Part shown: one piece after another, positions 45,037 through 54,222 of the stretch | Layout of the letters: the number at the start of each line of letters is the position of its first letter | How positions within the stretch are numbered: the stretch's first letter is position 1 | Assembly: GCA_963700705.1 (NCBI GenBank) | Contig: CAVOYQ010000021.1 | Coordinates: 124,001 to 188,000, forward strand | Reading direction: 5' to 3' | DNA from: JAHEFT01 sp963700705 | GTDB lineage: Bacteria; Pseudomonadota; Gammaproteobacteria; Xanthomonadales; SZUA-36 | DNA: 64,000 nt | Position numbers and translations under genes: made by a program | The notes under the pieces: generated by a model | What the model saw: the letters and a program-made list of their open reading frames with translations, nothing else | Databases searched by the model: none | Told to the model about the DNA's origin: nothing

Positions 45037-45207
45037 GTGGGAGCCGGCCTTGCCGGCGAGCTGTAGGAGCGAATTCATTCGCGATCCGGCAGAGCAGCAG
45101 ATGCCCAAGGGGAACAGCCCGTCTGCCGGGGGTTCGGAGCGGAATATTCGCGGATGAATCCGCTCCTACAGCTAAACCGGCTCCTTCATTCGCGGCCGTT
45201 GGCCGCG
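45037..45207. repeat. REP-like palindrome cluster between the M28 peptidase and gcdH
   Basis: The 191-base convergent gap is almost all palindromic units. These are GCCGGC-CTT-GCCGGC (within 45043-45057), a 23-base GTAGGAGCG... unit (45063-45085), the same unit inverted (45147-45169), and CGCGGCC-GTT-GGCCGCG (45191-45207). The two 23-base units share flanks but have different, internally complementary hairpin arms. Confidence 0.85.
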
Positions 45208-45215
45208 TCTACCCG

Positions 45216-46379
45216 TCAGAAAGCGTTGATCCCGGTCAGCTCACGCCCGACCACGAGTTGGTGGACGGTTTCGGTGCCTTCGTAGGTGATCACGCTTTCC
45301 AGGTTCAGCATGTGCCGGATCGCCTGGTATTCGGTCGTGATACCGCTGCCCCCCAGGATATCCCGGCAGTCCCGCGCGATATCCAGGGCCATGCGCACGT
45401 TGTTCCACTTGGCGATGCTGACCTGCGTCGGCTGCATTTTTCCGGCGTCTTTCAAACGCCCGAGTTGCAGGGACAAGAGCTGTGCGGTGGTGATCCTCCG
45501 CGCCATGTCGGCCAACCGGATCTGGATCGCCTGGTTGGCGGCCAGCGGGCGTCCGAACAACACGCGGTCCGACGTGTAGGAAATGACCTCGTCCAGGCAG
45601 GCAATCGCCGAGCCTATCGGGCCCCAGGTAATTCCATAGCGGGCCTGGGTCAGGCAACCCAACGGGCCTTTCAGCCCGACGACGTTCGGCAGGCGGTTGG
45701 CTTCGGGCACGCGGACATTGTCGAAATACAGTTCCGAGGTAACCGAAGCGCGCAAAGACATCTTGGACTTGATGGCCCGGGCCTCGAATCCTTTCATGTC
45801 CTTTTCCACCAGGAAGCCCATGATGCCGTCGTCTGTTTTCGCCCAGACAATGGCTACATCGGCAAGGTTACCATTGGTTATCCACATCTTGGAGCCGTTG
45901 ATCACCCAGTCGTCACCGTCCCTGCGTGCGTGCGTCTTCATATTGGCCGGGTCCGAACCGCCATGCGATTCGGTCAGGCCAAAACAGCCGATGATTTCCC
46001 CGGCAGCCATTCCCGGCAACCAGCGCTGCTTCTGTTCTTCCGAACCGTAAGTGTAAATGGGGAACATGCACAGGCTGGACTGCACCGAAACAAAGCTTCG
46101 CAGCCCGGAGTCGCAGCGTTCCAGTTCCTGGCAGATCAACCCGTAGGACACGCCATTCAGTCCGGCACAGCCGTAACCCTCCAGGCTGGACCCCAGCAGC
46201 CCCATTTCCGCAATCTCGGGCACCAGTTCCGCGGGGAAAGTCGCCTCGTCGAAATGCCTGGCAATGATGGGCATGGCCCGTTCGTCGACCCAGCGGCCTA
46301 CACTGTCCTTGATCATCAATTCTTCTTCGGTCAGCAGCGATGCAACGTCGTACAGGTCGTAGGGATTCAGCTTGGCCAT
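45216..46379 (-). CDS. gcdH: Glutaryl-CoA dehydrogenase (acyl-CoA dehydrogenase family)
   Basis: 387 residues from ATG 46379; the in-frame extension to 46424 lacks family similarity. It follows the acyl-CoA dehydrogenase pattern, with GCFGLTESHGGSDP, WVINGSKMWITNG and RDILGGSGITTEY. The catalytic glutamate is in ITYEGTETVHQLV. The ending GRELTGINAF and the overall sequence point to glutaryl-CoA dehydrogenase, which oxidises and decarboxylates glutaryl-CoA to crotonyl-CoA in lysine and tryptophan breakdown. REP-like repeat pairs flank it on both sides. Confidence 0.88.
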   Translation of the reverse strand: MAKLNPYDLYDVASLLTEEELMIKDSVGRWVDERAMPIIARHFDEATFPAELVPEIAEMGLLGSSLEGYGCAGLNGVSYGLICQELERCDSGLRSFVSVQSSLCMFPIYTYGSEEQKQRWLPGMAAGEIIGCFGLTESHGGSDPANMKTHARRDGDDWVINGSKMWITNGNLADVAIVWAKTDDGIMGFLVEKDMKGFEARAIKSKMSLRASVTSELYFDNVRVPEANRLPNVVGLKGPLGCLTQARYGITWGPIGSAIACLDEVISYTSDRVLFGRPLAANQAIQIRLADMARRITTAQLLSLQLGRLKDAGKMQPTQVSIAKWNNVRMALDIARDCRDILGGSGITTEYQAIRHMLNLESVITYEGTETVHQLVVGRELTGINAF

Positions 46380-46430
46380 TTGGCGCTCCAAATTGGTGTG
46401 AATGCAAACAGGATATTTTAGCACGCGCTG

Positions 46431-46483
46431 GTAGGAGCGATTTCAATCGCGAACGTTTTTTTCGCGGATGAATCCGCTCCTAC
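46431..46483. repeat. REP-like inverted pair between gcdH and the 5'-nucleotidase gene
   Basis: Two 23-base GTAGGAGCG units in opposite orientation (46431-46453 and 46461-46483) separated by 7 bases. Each has its own 6-bp hairpin (GCGATT/AATCGC and GCGGAT/ATCCGC). The second unit supplies the TAG stop of the 5'-nucleotidase gene. Confidence 0.88.
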
Positions 46484-47412
46484 GGCTTCTGGTTGGCGAC
46501 CCCGGAGGGTACATGCGCGGATGCGACGTGCGCCCTGGCGGAATCAATGTGCATCTGTTGGTCATCAAAGAAAATATCGGCGCCGAAGGTTTTCAGGAAT
46601 TCACCCTTGGAGCGGCCACCGAGAAACAGTGCTTCGTCGATCCTGATACCCCATTCCCGCAGGGTCAGGACCACCCGCTTGTGGGCCGGGGCCGAACGGG
46701 CGGTCACCAGCGCCGTGCGGATCGGGTTGTTTTCAATCGGGTACGCCGACTGGATCTTGTGCAGGGCTTCCAGAACGGGTTTGAAAGGCCCGCCTGACAG
46801 CGGCTGGCCGGCGGCAGCCCGTTCGCTGTCTGAAAATGCTTCCAGGCCGCGTTCCTGGTATACCCGCTCCGCTTCATCCCCGAATATGACCGCATCGCCG
46901 TCAAAAGCAATACGCAATTGCCCGCTGTCGCGCGTACTGGCGCTGCCGGGCAGGATGGTAGCGGCCGCGTAACCGCGCTCCAGCGCTTTGCGGACGTCGC
47001 CGGCATTGGTCGACAGCAACAGGTCGGCGCCATAGGCCTCCATGTATTTGTAGGGGCTTTCACCGCCAGTGAAAGCCGCGCGCTCAATTTTCAGGCCGTA
47101 ATGCTCGATCGTGTTGAATATCCGCAGCCCGGTATCTGCGCTGTTCCTCGACAGCAGTATGACTTCGACTCCGGGATGACCCACGTCATCCTCGTTCAGC
47201 GCCAGCAGTTTCCGGACCAGCGGAAAAGCGACGCCCGGCTTCAGGAACTCTTCCTCGTGTTCCATCTGGTATTCGGAATAGGCTTGCAAGCCGCTGGATT
47301 CATAGATCGCGTGGCTTTCACCGAGATCGAACAGGGCCCGCGAGGAGATTCCAATCACCAGGACGCCTTCTTTGTCCCCGGAATGCCGGGATGTAATGAC
47401 TGGTTCTTTCAT
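46480..47412 (-). CDS. Cytosolic 5'-nucleotidase of the NT5C1 type
   Basis: 310 residues. It shares the architecture and blocks of the eukaryotic-type cytosolic 5'-nucleotidase I family: LVIGISSRALFDL near the N-terminus, VEVILLSRNSADTGLRIFNTI, AFDGDAVIFGDEAERVY and FGADIFFDDQQMHID. It dephosphorylates nucleoside monophosphates, often AMP or IMP. The TAG stop lies inside a REP-like unit. It is divergent from the LolA-like gene, 39 bases away. Confidence 0.85.
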   Translation of the reverse strand: MKEPVITSRHSGDKEGVLVIGISSRALFDLGESHAIYESSGLQAYSEYQMEHEEEFLKPGVAFPLVRKLLALNEDDVGHPGVEVILLSRNSADTGLRIFNTIEHYGLKIERAAFTGGESPYKYMEAYGADLLLSTNAGDVRKALERGYAAATILPGSASTRDSGQLRIAFDGDAVIFGDEAERVYQERGLEAFSDSERAAAGQPLSGGPFKPVLEALHKIQSAYPIENNPIRTALVTARSAPAHKRVVLTLREWGIRIDEALFLGGRSKGEFLKTFGADIFFDDQQMHIDSARAHVASAHVPSGVANQKP

Positions 47413-47451
47413 ACGTCAAATTGTACGCTAAGGGAATAAAGAGGTGAAAAA

Positions 47452-48198
47452 ATGCGCGCACTCATCATTATGCTTGGAATACTTGTTCTCTGCCCTGCCC
47501 GCGCACAGGAAATTGACGCCGCACAATTGGTGCGGGACGCCATGGACCACTGGCGCGGCCTGACTTCCTACTCAAACATGACCATGACCATCCACCGCCC
47601 GGACTGGGAACGGTCGATGACCATGCTGTCCTGGAGCAAGGGCGACAAGCTCTCGCTGGTTCGGGTCGTCGAGCCGAAAAAAGACGCCGGTAACGGCACC
47701 CTTATGAATGACAACAGCATGTGGACGTTCACACCAAAGATCAACCGCATCATCAAGGTGCCCTCCTCGATGATGTCTCAAAGCTGGATGGGCAGTGATT
47801 TCTCCAACAAGGACATCAGCAAGTCTACGGAAATCATCGAACAATATGAACATGAGTTGACGGACATGGAGGAACGGGATGGACATGTCTTCTACACTGT
47901 CACTTCCATACCTCACGAAGATGCCGCGGTGGTCTGGGGCAAGGAAGTGCTGATCGTGAGGGACGATTACGTCCTGATGGAACAGCAGTTCTGGGACCAG
48001 GACGGTGTCATGGTCAAATCGATGAAAACTCTTGATGTGCAGGTGATGGGCGGACGGGCCGTGGCGAAGGTCATGCGGATGGGTAAAGTCGAAACACCCG
48101 ACGAGTGGACGGAAATTACCGCGAACACCATCGAATTTGATCTCGATTTACCGGATAACCTGTTCACGCTTTCAAACCTGCGTAATCCCAGGCAATGA
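47452..48198 (+). CDS. LolA-like periplasmic protein
   Basis: 248 residues with a signal peptide (1-19, ending ARAQ). The mature protein is beta-rich with the 'outer membrane lipoprotein-sorting protein' pattern: YSNMTMTIHRPDW, MLSWSKGDKLSLVRVVEP and IKVPSSMMSQSWMGSDFSNKD. This family shares the LolA/LppX fold, a half-barrel that carries an acyl-chain cargo. It is first in a five-gene run with two FtsX-type permeases, an ATPase and a beta-barrel protein; its stop overlaps the first permease by 4 bases. Cargo is unknown. Confidence 0.85.
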   Translation: MRALIIMLGILVLCPARAQEIDAAQLVRDAMDHWRGLTSYSNMTMTIHRPDWERSMTMLSWSKGDKLSLVRVVEPKKDAGNGTLMNDNSMWTFTPKINRIIKVPSSMMSQSWMGSDFSNKDISKSTEIIEQYEHELTDMEERDGHVFYTVTSIPHEDAAVVWGKEVLIVRDDYVLMEQQFWDQDGVMVKSMKTLDVQVMGGRAVAKVMRMGKVETPDEWTEITANTIEFDLDLPDNLFTLSNLRNPRQ

Positions 48199-49425
48199 CC
48201 CTGATTCTGCGCATGGCGTGGCGAAACCTGTGGCGGCACAAACGCCGGACCTGGCTGACCGCCACCGCGATGATTTTCTCCAACGTGCTGCTGGTGTTCA
48301 TGATCTCCCTCCAGTTCGGTTCTTACGAAATGATGATCAATAACACGCTGCAGAGCTTCAGCGGGCATTTCCAGGTGCAGCGGGACGGGTACAACGAAAA
48401 CCCGAAATTGAGACTCGGTATCGATGCCATTCAATCGCTGGCGACGGATCTGCGCCAGGCCATGCCCGAAACAAGGGTTGCAGCACGCGCCGCCGCCTTC
48501 GCGCTGGCCTCCAGCGAACAGCGCTCTTACGGCATCCAGGTCATCGGGGTTGAGCCCGATTTCGAACCCGGCGTGTCGACGATTCCCGGGTTGGTCAGGC
48601 AAGGATCCTGATTCAAGCGACTTTAACGCCCCGGCAATTGTCATCGGGACGGTCCTGGCCAGGAACCTGAAAGTGGGCGTCGGGGATGAAATCACCCTGC
48701 TGGGGAGCGGTTATGACGGCTCTTTTGCAGCCGGAATTGTCACGGTGTCCGGAATTTTCGATTCCGGGTCGCCGGACCTGGATCGCGGATTTGCCGAGGT
48801 GCCGCTGGGGTATTTCCAGGAGACTTTTGCGATGGGCTCCCGGGGGAACAGCATTGCTGTAGCCGTCGACAGCCTGGACCTTGTGCCACCCGAACTGATC
48901 CGCGCGAAGCAGGTGATCAAGGGGCGGGAAGACCTGCGCGTCATCGAGTGGACGGAATTACACCCGGGCCTGAAACAGGCCATCCAGGCCGACATGTCCA
49001 GCGCCTGGTTCATGTACGGCGTGCTGATCATCCTGGTGGCGTTCAGCGTATTGAACACCCAGTTGATGTCGGTGCTCGAGCGGACCCGGGAATTCGGCAT
49101 GATCACCGCCCTGGGCGTGAAGCCGCGAAAACTGGCTTCGCTCGTAATGACTGAAACCTTTCTGATGGCCGTCATCGGTTTCATTCTCGGGGTGTTTCTC
49201 GGCTGGCTGGTCGCGGTGTACTTCCACACGGCCGGATTCAGTTATCCGGGAATGGAAGAAGTCGCGGCAAAATTCAACCTGCCGGGCAAGATGTACCCCA
49301 GTGTCACCGTGTTTTCCATGGTGCTGGGGCCGGGCGTGGTATTCCTTTTTTGCCTGCTCGCGTCCGTGTACCCAGCCATGCGCCTGTACCGTTTGCGGCC
49401 GGTTGAAGCGATGAGCGCCGCCTGA
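48195..49425 (+). CDS. FtsX/LolC-type ABC permease 1 (one frame break)
   Basis: About 409 residues after closing a break at about 48597 (an extra A before GGC restores GLVGKDPDSSDFNAPAIV). N-terminal membrane helix (about 15-40), MacB-like periplasmic core (45-280), then three C-terminal helices with the conserved FSVLNTQLMSVLERTREFGM and TALGVKPRKLASLV. This is the type VII (MacB/LolCDE) permease fold, which uses ATP to move or extract periplasmic cargo rather than to pump through the membrane. It shares TGATG with the next permease. Confidence 0.85.
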
Positions 49426-50681
49426 TGCCAGGCAGCACGCACCCGTCTTTGGGCTTACCCCCGGGGGCCATGGCAAAGATGTCCTGGCGCAACCTGTGGC
49501 GTAATCACAGGCGTACGCTGGTCATGCTGCTCGCCATATCGGTTGGCGTATGGGCGATGATTTTCATGACGGCCCTGATGCGCGGCATGGTGGACCAGAT
49601 GATCGAGGACGGCATCGACGCTTTGCCCGGCTTCGTCCAGATCCACAACCCGGACTACCGGGACGATCCCAGCGTGGAAAACAGCCTGCCGCAGCCCGGT
49701 CCGGAATTGCTGCAGGCGTTGCAAAGCAGCGAGGTTTCCGGGTGGACCGGCCGGGTCAGGGTTCCCGCGATGATATCCAGCGAACGCGACAACCGTGGCG
49801 TAACCCTGCTGGGTGTCGACCCGGCTGGTGAAGTGGCGGTGGGCTTTGATCCCGGAAGTATCGTGGAAGGCCGTTTCCTCGACGGTATTGACGACACCGG
49901 GCTGGTCATCGGTCAAAAACTGCTGGAACGGCTGGAAACAGACCTCGGTAAACGGGTGGTGGTGATGAGCCAGGATCCGGAAAACAATATTGCGGATCGC
50001 GGGTTCCGGATCGTCGGTGTTTACAAGGCCAAGTTGGCGGCCCAGGAAGAAATGTATATTTATGCCGGGCTGTCCACGGTGCAATCGCTGTTGAACATCG
50101 ATGGCCTGGTTTCTGAAATCGCGATTACCGGTCATGACTATCGTGACGTCGACACATTGTTACGCCTGGTCAAAAATTCCGCTGGTGACACCGCCGACGT
50201 CAAGTCCTGGATGGAGCTGGACAACTACCTCGGACTGATGCTTGGCGTTATGGATGGATTCGTGCTGGTCTGGGTCGTCGTGATTTTTCTCGCCCTGAGT
50301 TTCGGACTGGTCAATACCCTGATGATGGCGGTATTTGAGCGGGTTCGTGAATTCGGACTGATGCAGGCGCTGGGCATGAAGCCCGCGGCAATCCGCTACC
50401 TGGTCCTGCTGGAGTCCCTGATGTTGCTGGCCCTGGGACTGTTGGCCGGCAATCTCCTGGCGCTGCTGAGCATATGGCCGATCCGGGATGGCCTGGATTT
50501 GTCCGTGGTGGCCGAGGGCATGGAAATGATGGGTGTGTCGAGTATTCTTTATCCGGCCCTGAAGCTGAAAGACATCGCGTTGGCCAATGTCGTCGTCATC
50601 GTTCTGGGCATTCTCACCAGTTTGTTGCCTGCCTGGCGGGCGTCACGATACAGTCCCGTCGAAGCCATCGCAAAAACCTGA
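49425..50681 (+). CDS. FtsX/LolE-type ABC permease 2
   Basis: 418 residues from the ATG overlapping the previous stop; ATGs at codons 16 and 19 (MAKMSWRN) are alternatives and match the homologous start of permease 1 better. Four membrane segments with the same layout: one N-terminal helix, a periplasmic MacB-like core, then FGLVNTLMMAVFERVREFGLMQALGMKP and two further helices. Intact frame. Two different permeases, as in LolC/LolE, suggest a heterodimer. Confidence 0.88.
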   Translation: MPGSTHPSLGLPPGAMAKMSWRNLWRNHRRTLVMLLAISVGVWAMIFMTALMRGMVDQMIEDGIDALPGFVQIHNPDYRDDPSVENSLPQPGPELLQALQSSEVSGWTGRVRVPAMISSERDNRGVTLLGVDPAGEVAVGFDPGSIVEGRFLDGIDDTGLVIGQKLLERLETDLGKRVVVMSQDPENNIADRGFRIVGVYKAKLAAQEEMYIYAGLSTVQSLLNIDGLVSEIAITGHDYRDVDTLLRLVKNSAGDTADVKSWMELDNYLGLMLGVMDGFVLVWVVVIFLALSFGLVNTLMMAVFERVREFGLMQALGMKPAAIRYLVLLESLMLLALGLLAGNLLALLSIWPIRDGLDLSVVAEGMEMMGVSSILYPALKLKDIALANVVVIVLGILTSLLPAWRASRYSPVEAIAKT

Positions 50682-50690
50682 GGACAGAAA

Positions 50691-51384
50691 ATGGCCACGA
50701 TCAAATGCGTCGACCTGTGCAAGTACTACCAGCAGGGCGATGCCGTGATAAAGGCCCTGGATCATGTTTCGCTCGATATCGAGCAGGGCTCGTTCGTCTG
50801 CCTTTCGGGCCCCTCCGGATCCGGCAAGACCACGCTGTTGAACGTGATTGGCGGACTGGATGCGCTGGACAGCGGGGAAATCAGCATCGACGGACAGCGT
50901 GTCGACCTGCTGGACAAGGGAGCGCTCGCGGACCTGCGCTTGCATCACATCGGTTTCGTGTTCCAGGCGTATAACCTGATCCCGGTGCTGACCGCCCGGG
51001 AAAACGTCGAATTCGTCATGCAGGTGCAGGGTGTGCGGGCCGCAGACCGGAAGGAAAAGTCGCTCGCAATTCTGCGCGAAGTCGGCCTGGAAGGACTGGA
51101 AAACCGCCGTCCGGCGCGAATTGTCCGGCGGGCAGCAACAGCGCGTGGCAGTGGCCCGCGCCATCGTCAGCCAGCCCAAGCTGGTTTTGGCCGACGAACC
51201 CACGGCAAACCTGGACTCGAAATCCGCAAAGCATTTGATGGAACTGTTCCGCGAACTGAATGAGAACCACGGGGTGACCTTCATCATTTCGACACACGAT
51301 GAACGCGTGATGCGTTACGCCAGGCGCTTGCTGGCGATGCAGGATGGCCGCGTGATCGCGGACGATTCCCAGGCGGCGCCGTGA
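50691..51384 (+). CDS. LolD/MacB-type ABC ATPase (one frame break)
   Basis: About 230 residues after closing a break at 51113-51114, where one G too many separates NRRP from RELSGGQQQRVAVARA. Walker A is SGPSGSGKTT, the Q-loop FVFQAYNLIP, the ABC signature LSGGQQ, Walker B LVLADEPTANLD and the H-switch STHD. Length and sequence are those of LolD/MacB/FtsE-type subunits. It begins 9 bases after permease 2 and ends at the start of the beta-barrel gene. Confidence 0.9.
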
Positions 51385-51385
51385 A

Positions 51386-52676
51386 ATGACTCCCGGTTGC
51401 AACGCGCAGTGACCACGGCGCTTCCCGGGTTATTGCGGGGTTGCTGCTGGCTGCCGCACCGGTTCCCTCGTTGGCCCAGACAGAGTGGTCCATTGGCGGT
51501 CATATCAAGTTGCAATCCATGTACGCCGGTTACCCGGATAACAGTATTTTCAGGGAAATCCTGGGGCCGGATTCACTGGACAACACCGCGGTCAGCCGGA
51601 TCAAGGTCGCTTGCGAAGCATCAAAAGTGGGATTTCAACCTGGCCTACCAGTTCATAGCGATAGACGCCGATACCTTGCCCGTGGCCGAGCAGGTTCCCG
51701 GACTCGGCGCTGCCCGTGGACAAGGTGATCAACGATGACCGGCGCTGGTGGAACCTTACCCACTCAGCCGGCAACGGTCACAAGACCGCCATCATCAACC
51801 GGCTCGACCGCCTGAATATCGGATACAGCAACCGAACACACTGTTTGGCGATTCGGCCGCCAGGCGATCAGCTGGGGTAACGGGATGCTCTTTACCGCCA
51901 TGGATATTCTCAATCCCTTCGACCCCGCGGCTGTCGACAAGGAATACAAGACCGGTGACGACATGTTGTACAGCCAGTACCTGTTCGACAGCGGTAACGA
52001 CGTCCAGGGCGTCGTGGTGGTCCGGCGCAATCCACGCACCGGGCAGGTTGAGTCAAACCAGTCGTCGCTGGCTTTCAAATACCATGGTTTCCTGGGCGCC
52101 AACGAGTTTGACCTGCTGGCGGCGCAACACTACGGCGACCCGGTACTCGGATTGGGCGGAATCACCGACATCGGAGGGGCGATCTGGCGTGGCGACCTCA
52201 CCTGGACCCATACCGACCTCGAGGATGCCGTTTCTGCGGTCACCAGCCTGAGCTATTCGTGGAATTGGGGCGGAAAAAATATAAGCGGCCTGCTGGAATA
52301 TTATTACAACGGGTTTGGGCAGACGGGCGGCGCTTACTCGATCGACGATTTGCTGCACAACCCGGAGTTACTGGTTCGGCTGGACCGGGGCGAGTTGTTC
52401 ACGCTGGCGCGCCATTACCTTGCCGCCTCCGCCACCGTTGAAGTGACGCCTTTATTCAACGTGACCCCGAATGTGTTCGTCAACCTGGAAGATCCGTCCG
52501 CGCTGGCCCAACTTGTTGTACAGTACGACTGGAAACAGAACCTGCTGGTCCTGGGTTCCTTGAACATCCCGATCGGTCCGGATGGCTCGGAGTATGGCGG
52601 AACGGTGTCACCTGTTGAGGGTCTGTATTTTTCGACCGGTCCGAGCCTGTTCGCCCAGTTGGCCTGGTATTTTTAA
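51386..52676 (+). CDS. Predicted outer-membrane beta-barrel protein of the LolCDE-like cluster (four frame breaks)
   Basis: About 429 residues once four breaks are closed, all accountable as single extra bases: about 51392, the A4 run 51623-51626, GG near 51700 and AA at 51830-51831. The repaired start is MTP...RVIAGLLLAAAPVPSLAQ, a signal peptide, followed by TEWSIGGHIKLQSMYAGYP, WDFNLAYQFIAIDADTL, FGRQAISWGNGMLFTAMD and alternating amphipathic strands to a terminal AQLAWYF (final Phe). This fits an outer-membrane barrel of DUF1302 or porin-like appearance. It likely forms the outer-membrane end of the five-gene system. I cannot name a family with certainty. Confidence 0.72.
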
Positions 52677-52690
52677 TTAGGGAATCATCT

Positions 52691-53332
52691 ATGAAAGAAC
52701 TCACACCCATACAGGCGCGGATTCTTGGCTGCCTGATCGAAAAAAAAGAGACCACCCCCGAGCAATACCCGCTGACGCTCAATGCACTGAAAAACGCCTG
52801 CAACCAGAAAACCGCGCGGCATCCGGTCACGGCCTACAAGGAAGGCGAAATCGGGCTACACGTTGCGGGAGCTGGAATCGCTCGGCCTGGTGCGCGAGGC
52901 CTGGGGGTCGCGGGTAGCCAAGTACGAGCACCAGGCCGGAAAGGCCCTGGAACTGCAAAGCAAGGGCCTCGCCCTGCTCTGCCCCCTGCTGTTGCGCGGC
53001 CCGCAGACTCCGGGTGAATTGAAGATCAACGCCCACCGGCTTTTTGAGTTTGACGATCTGGACGACGTGCAATACACCTTGCAGCGCCTCGCCGAGCATG
53101 AACCGCCGCTGGTAATGGCGTTGCCCCGGCAAGCCGGGCAGAAAGAAGTGCGCTATGCGCACCTGCTTTGCGGCGAGCCCGATCATGCCGGAGCCCTGCC
53201 GCCTACACCAGCGCCGCGCGTTCACCAGGCAGCCTGGCGAGCCGGGTCGAGGCGCTGGAAGTTGAAATTGAACGGCTCAAAGAGGAGATCAACACGCTCA
53301 AATCAGGCCTTCAGGCAGATGATGTGGAATAG
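52691..53332 (+). CDS. yceH: YceH/DUF480-family protein (two frame breaks)
   Basis: About 213 residues after repair. It begins MKELTPIQARILGCLIEKKETTPEQYPLT with two winged-helix units (LTLNALKNACNQKTARHPV; LLLRGPQTPGELK). One break at 52853-52855 (GGG for GG) hides GYTLRELESLGLV. A second near 53205 behaves as a one-base loss, after which the frame reads SLASRVEALEVEIERLKEEI, the usual coiled-coil end, to TAG at 53330. The function of YceH is unknown. It follows the beta-barrel gene by 14 bases and overlaps the convergent fructosamine kinase by 22. Confidence 0.85.
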
Positions 53333-54222
53333 GATTTCAGTATCCGCACACATTGCGAATAATAGGAACGGCCAAACAGGTTGAGATGGTTCAACAGGTG
53401 GTACAACTGGTAAACCGGTAAGCGCTCTTCGTGCCCGGCGGCCAGTGGCAAGGCTTCCTGGTAGGCCGAGTAAAACCTGCTCTCAAAGCCACCGAACAGC
53501 CGCGTCATCGCGAGATCTGCCTCCCGGTGGCCGTAATAGACAGCGGGATCGATCAGGCAGGCCTCACCCCTTTCATCCACGATATAATTTCCACCCCACA
53601 AATCGCCGTGCAGCAGGCTGGGTGGCTCAATCGCCGCCTCCAGGAGTTCGGTAATACGTAATCCCGCCTTGTCCAGCAGGCGTTCCAATTCGTGACCATG
53701 ACCACGTTCAGAGGCCAGCCGGACCTGGAAACGGAGACGCCTCTGAAGAAAGAATTCAGGCCAGTCGGATCCGTCTCCAGCGGCATGCTGCGAAACAGCA
53801 GCGTTCCAATCTCCGCGCACGGGCCTGTTGGGCTGCGGCGTCAGACCAATGAAATTATCATGTGCGAAACCGGCGGCGGGTCCGCGAAACTGGTGCAGGC
53901 GGGCGAAGGCGCGCCCGAAAGACTCAAAAAACCGGGGGCTTTTTGGAGCTGACCGGATCCATTCAAGCACCAGGGCCTCGTCGCTGACGGCCAGCACTTG
54001 CGGCACCCTGATCGCACCCGCGCGCATCAAGGGCTTGCAAGCCACTTGCTTCGCATTCGAACATTCCGGGCACGCCCTGCAGGCACTTTGACGAAGGCGC
54101 CTGATCCATCTTCAAATACCACGACTTGCGCATCGGAGATGCAGCCGCCTCCAACACGGTCGATCCGGACCGGCGGCCCCTTGTCCAAGTGCGTCAAGAA
54201 TTGGCGGATACGACAGTTTCAC
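53311..54222 (-). CDS. Fructosamine/ribulosamine kinase-family protein (three frame breaks)
   Basis: About 302 residues after repair. The GTG start at 54222 overlaps the phosphatase stop (GTGA). The order of blocks is RIDRVGGGCISDAQ (nucleotide loop), FVKCLQGVPGMFECEASGLQAL, LVLEWIRS, FGRAFARLHQF, HDNFIGLTPQPN, LLHGDLWGGNY (catalytic HGD) and LIDPAVYYGHREADLAM. These belong to the FN3K family, which phosphorylates sugars bound to protein amines as the first step of deglycation. Breaks lie near 54175, 54095 and 54050, each fitting one extra base. Bacterial homologues often prefer ribulosamines. Confidence 0.87.
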
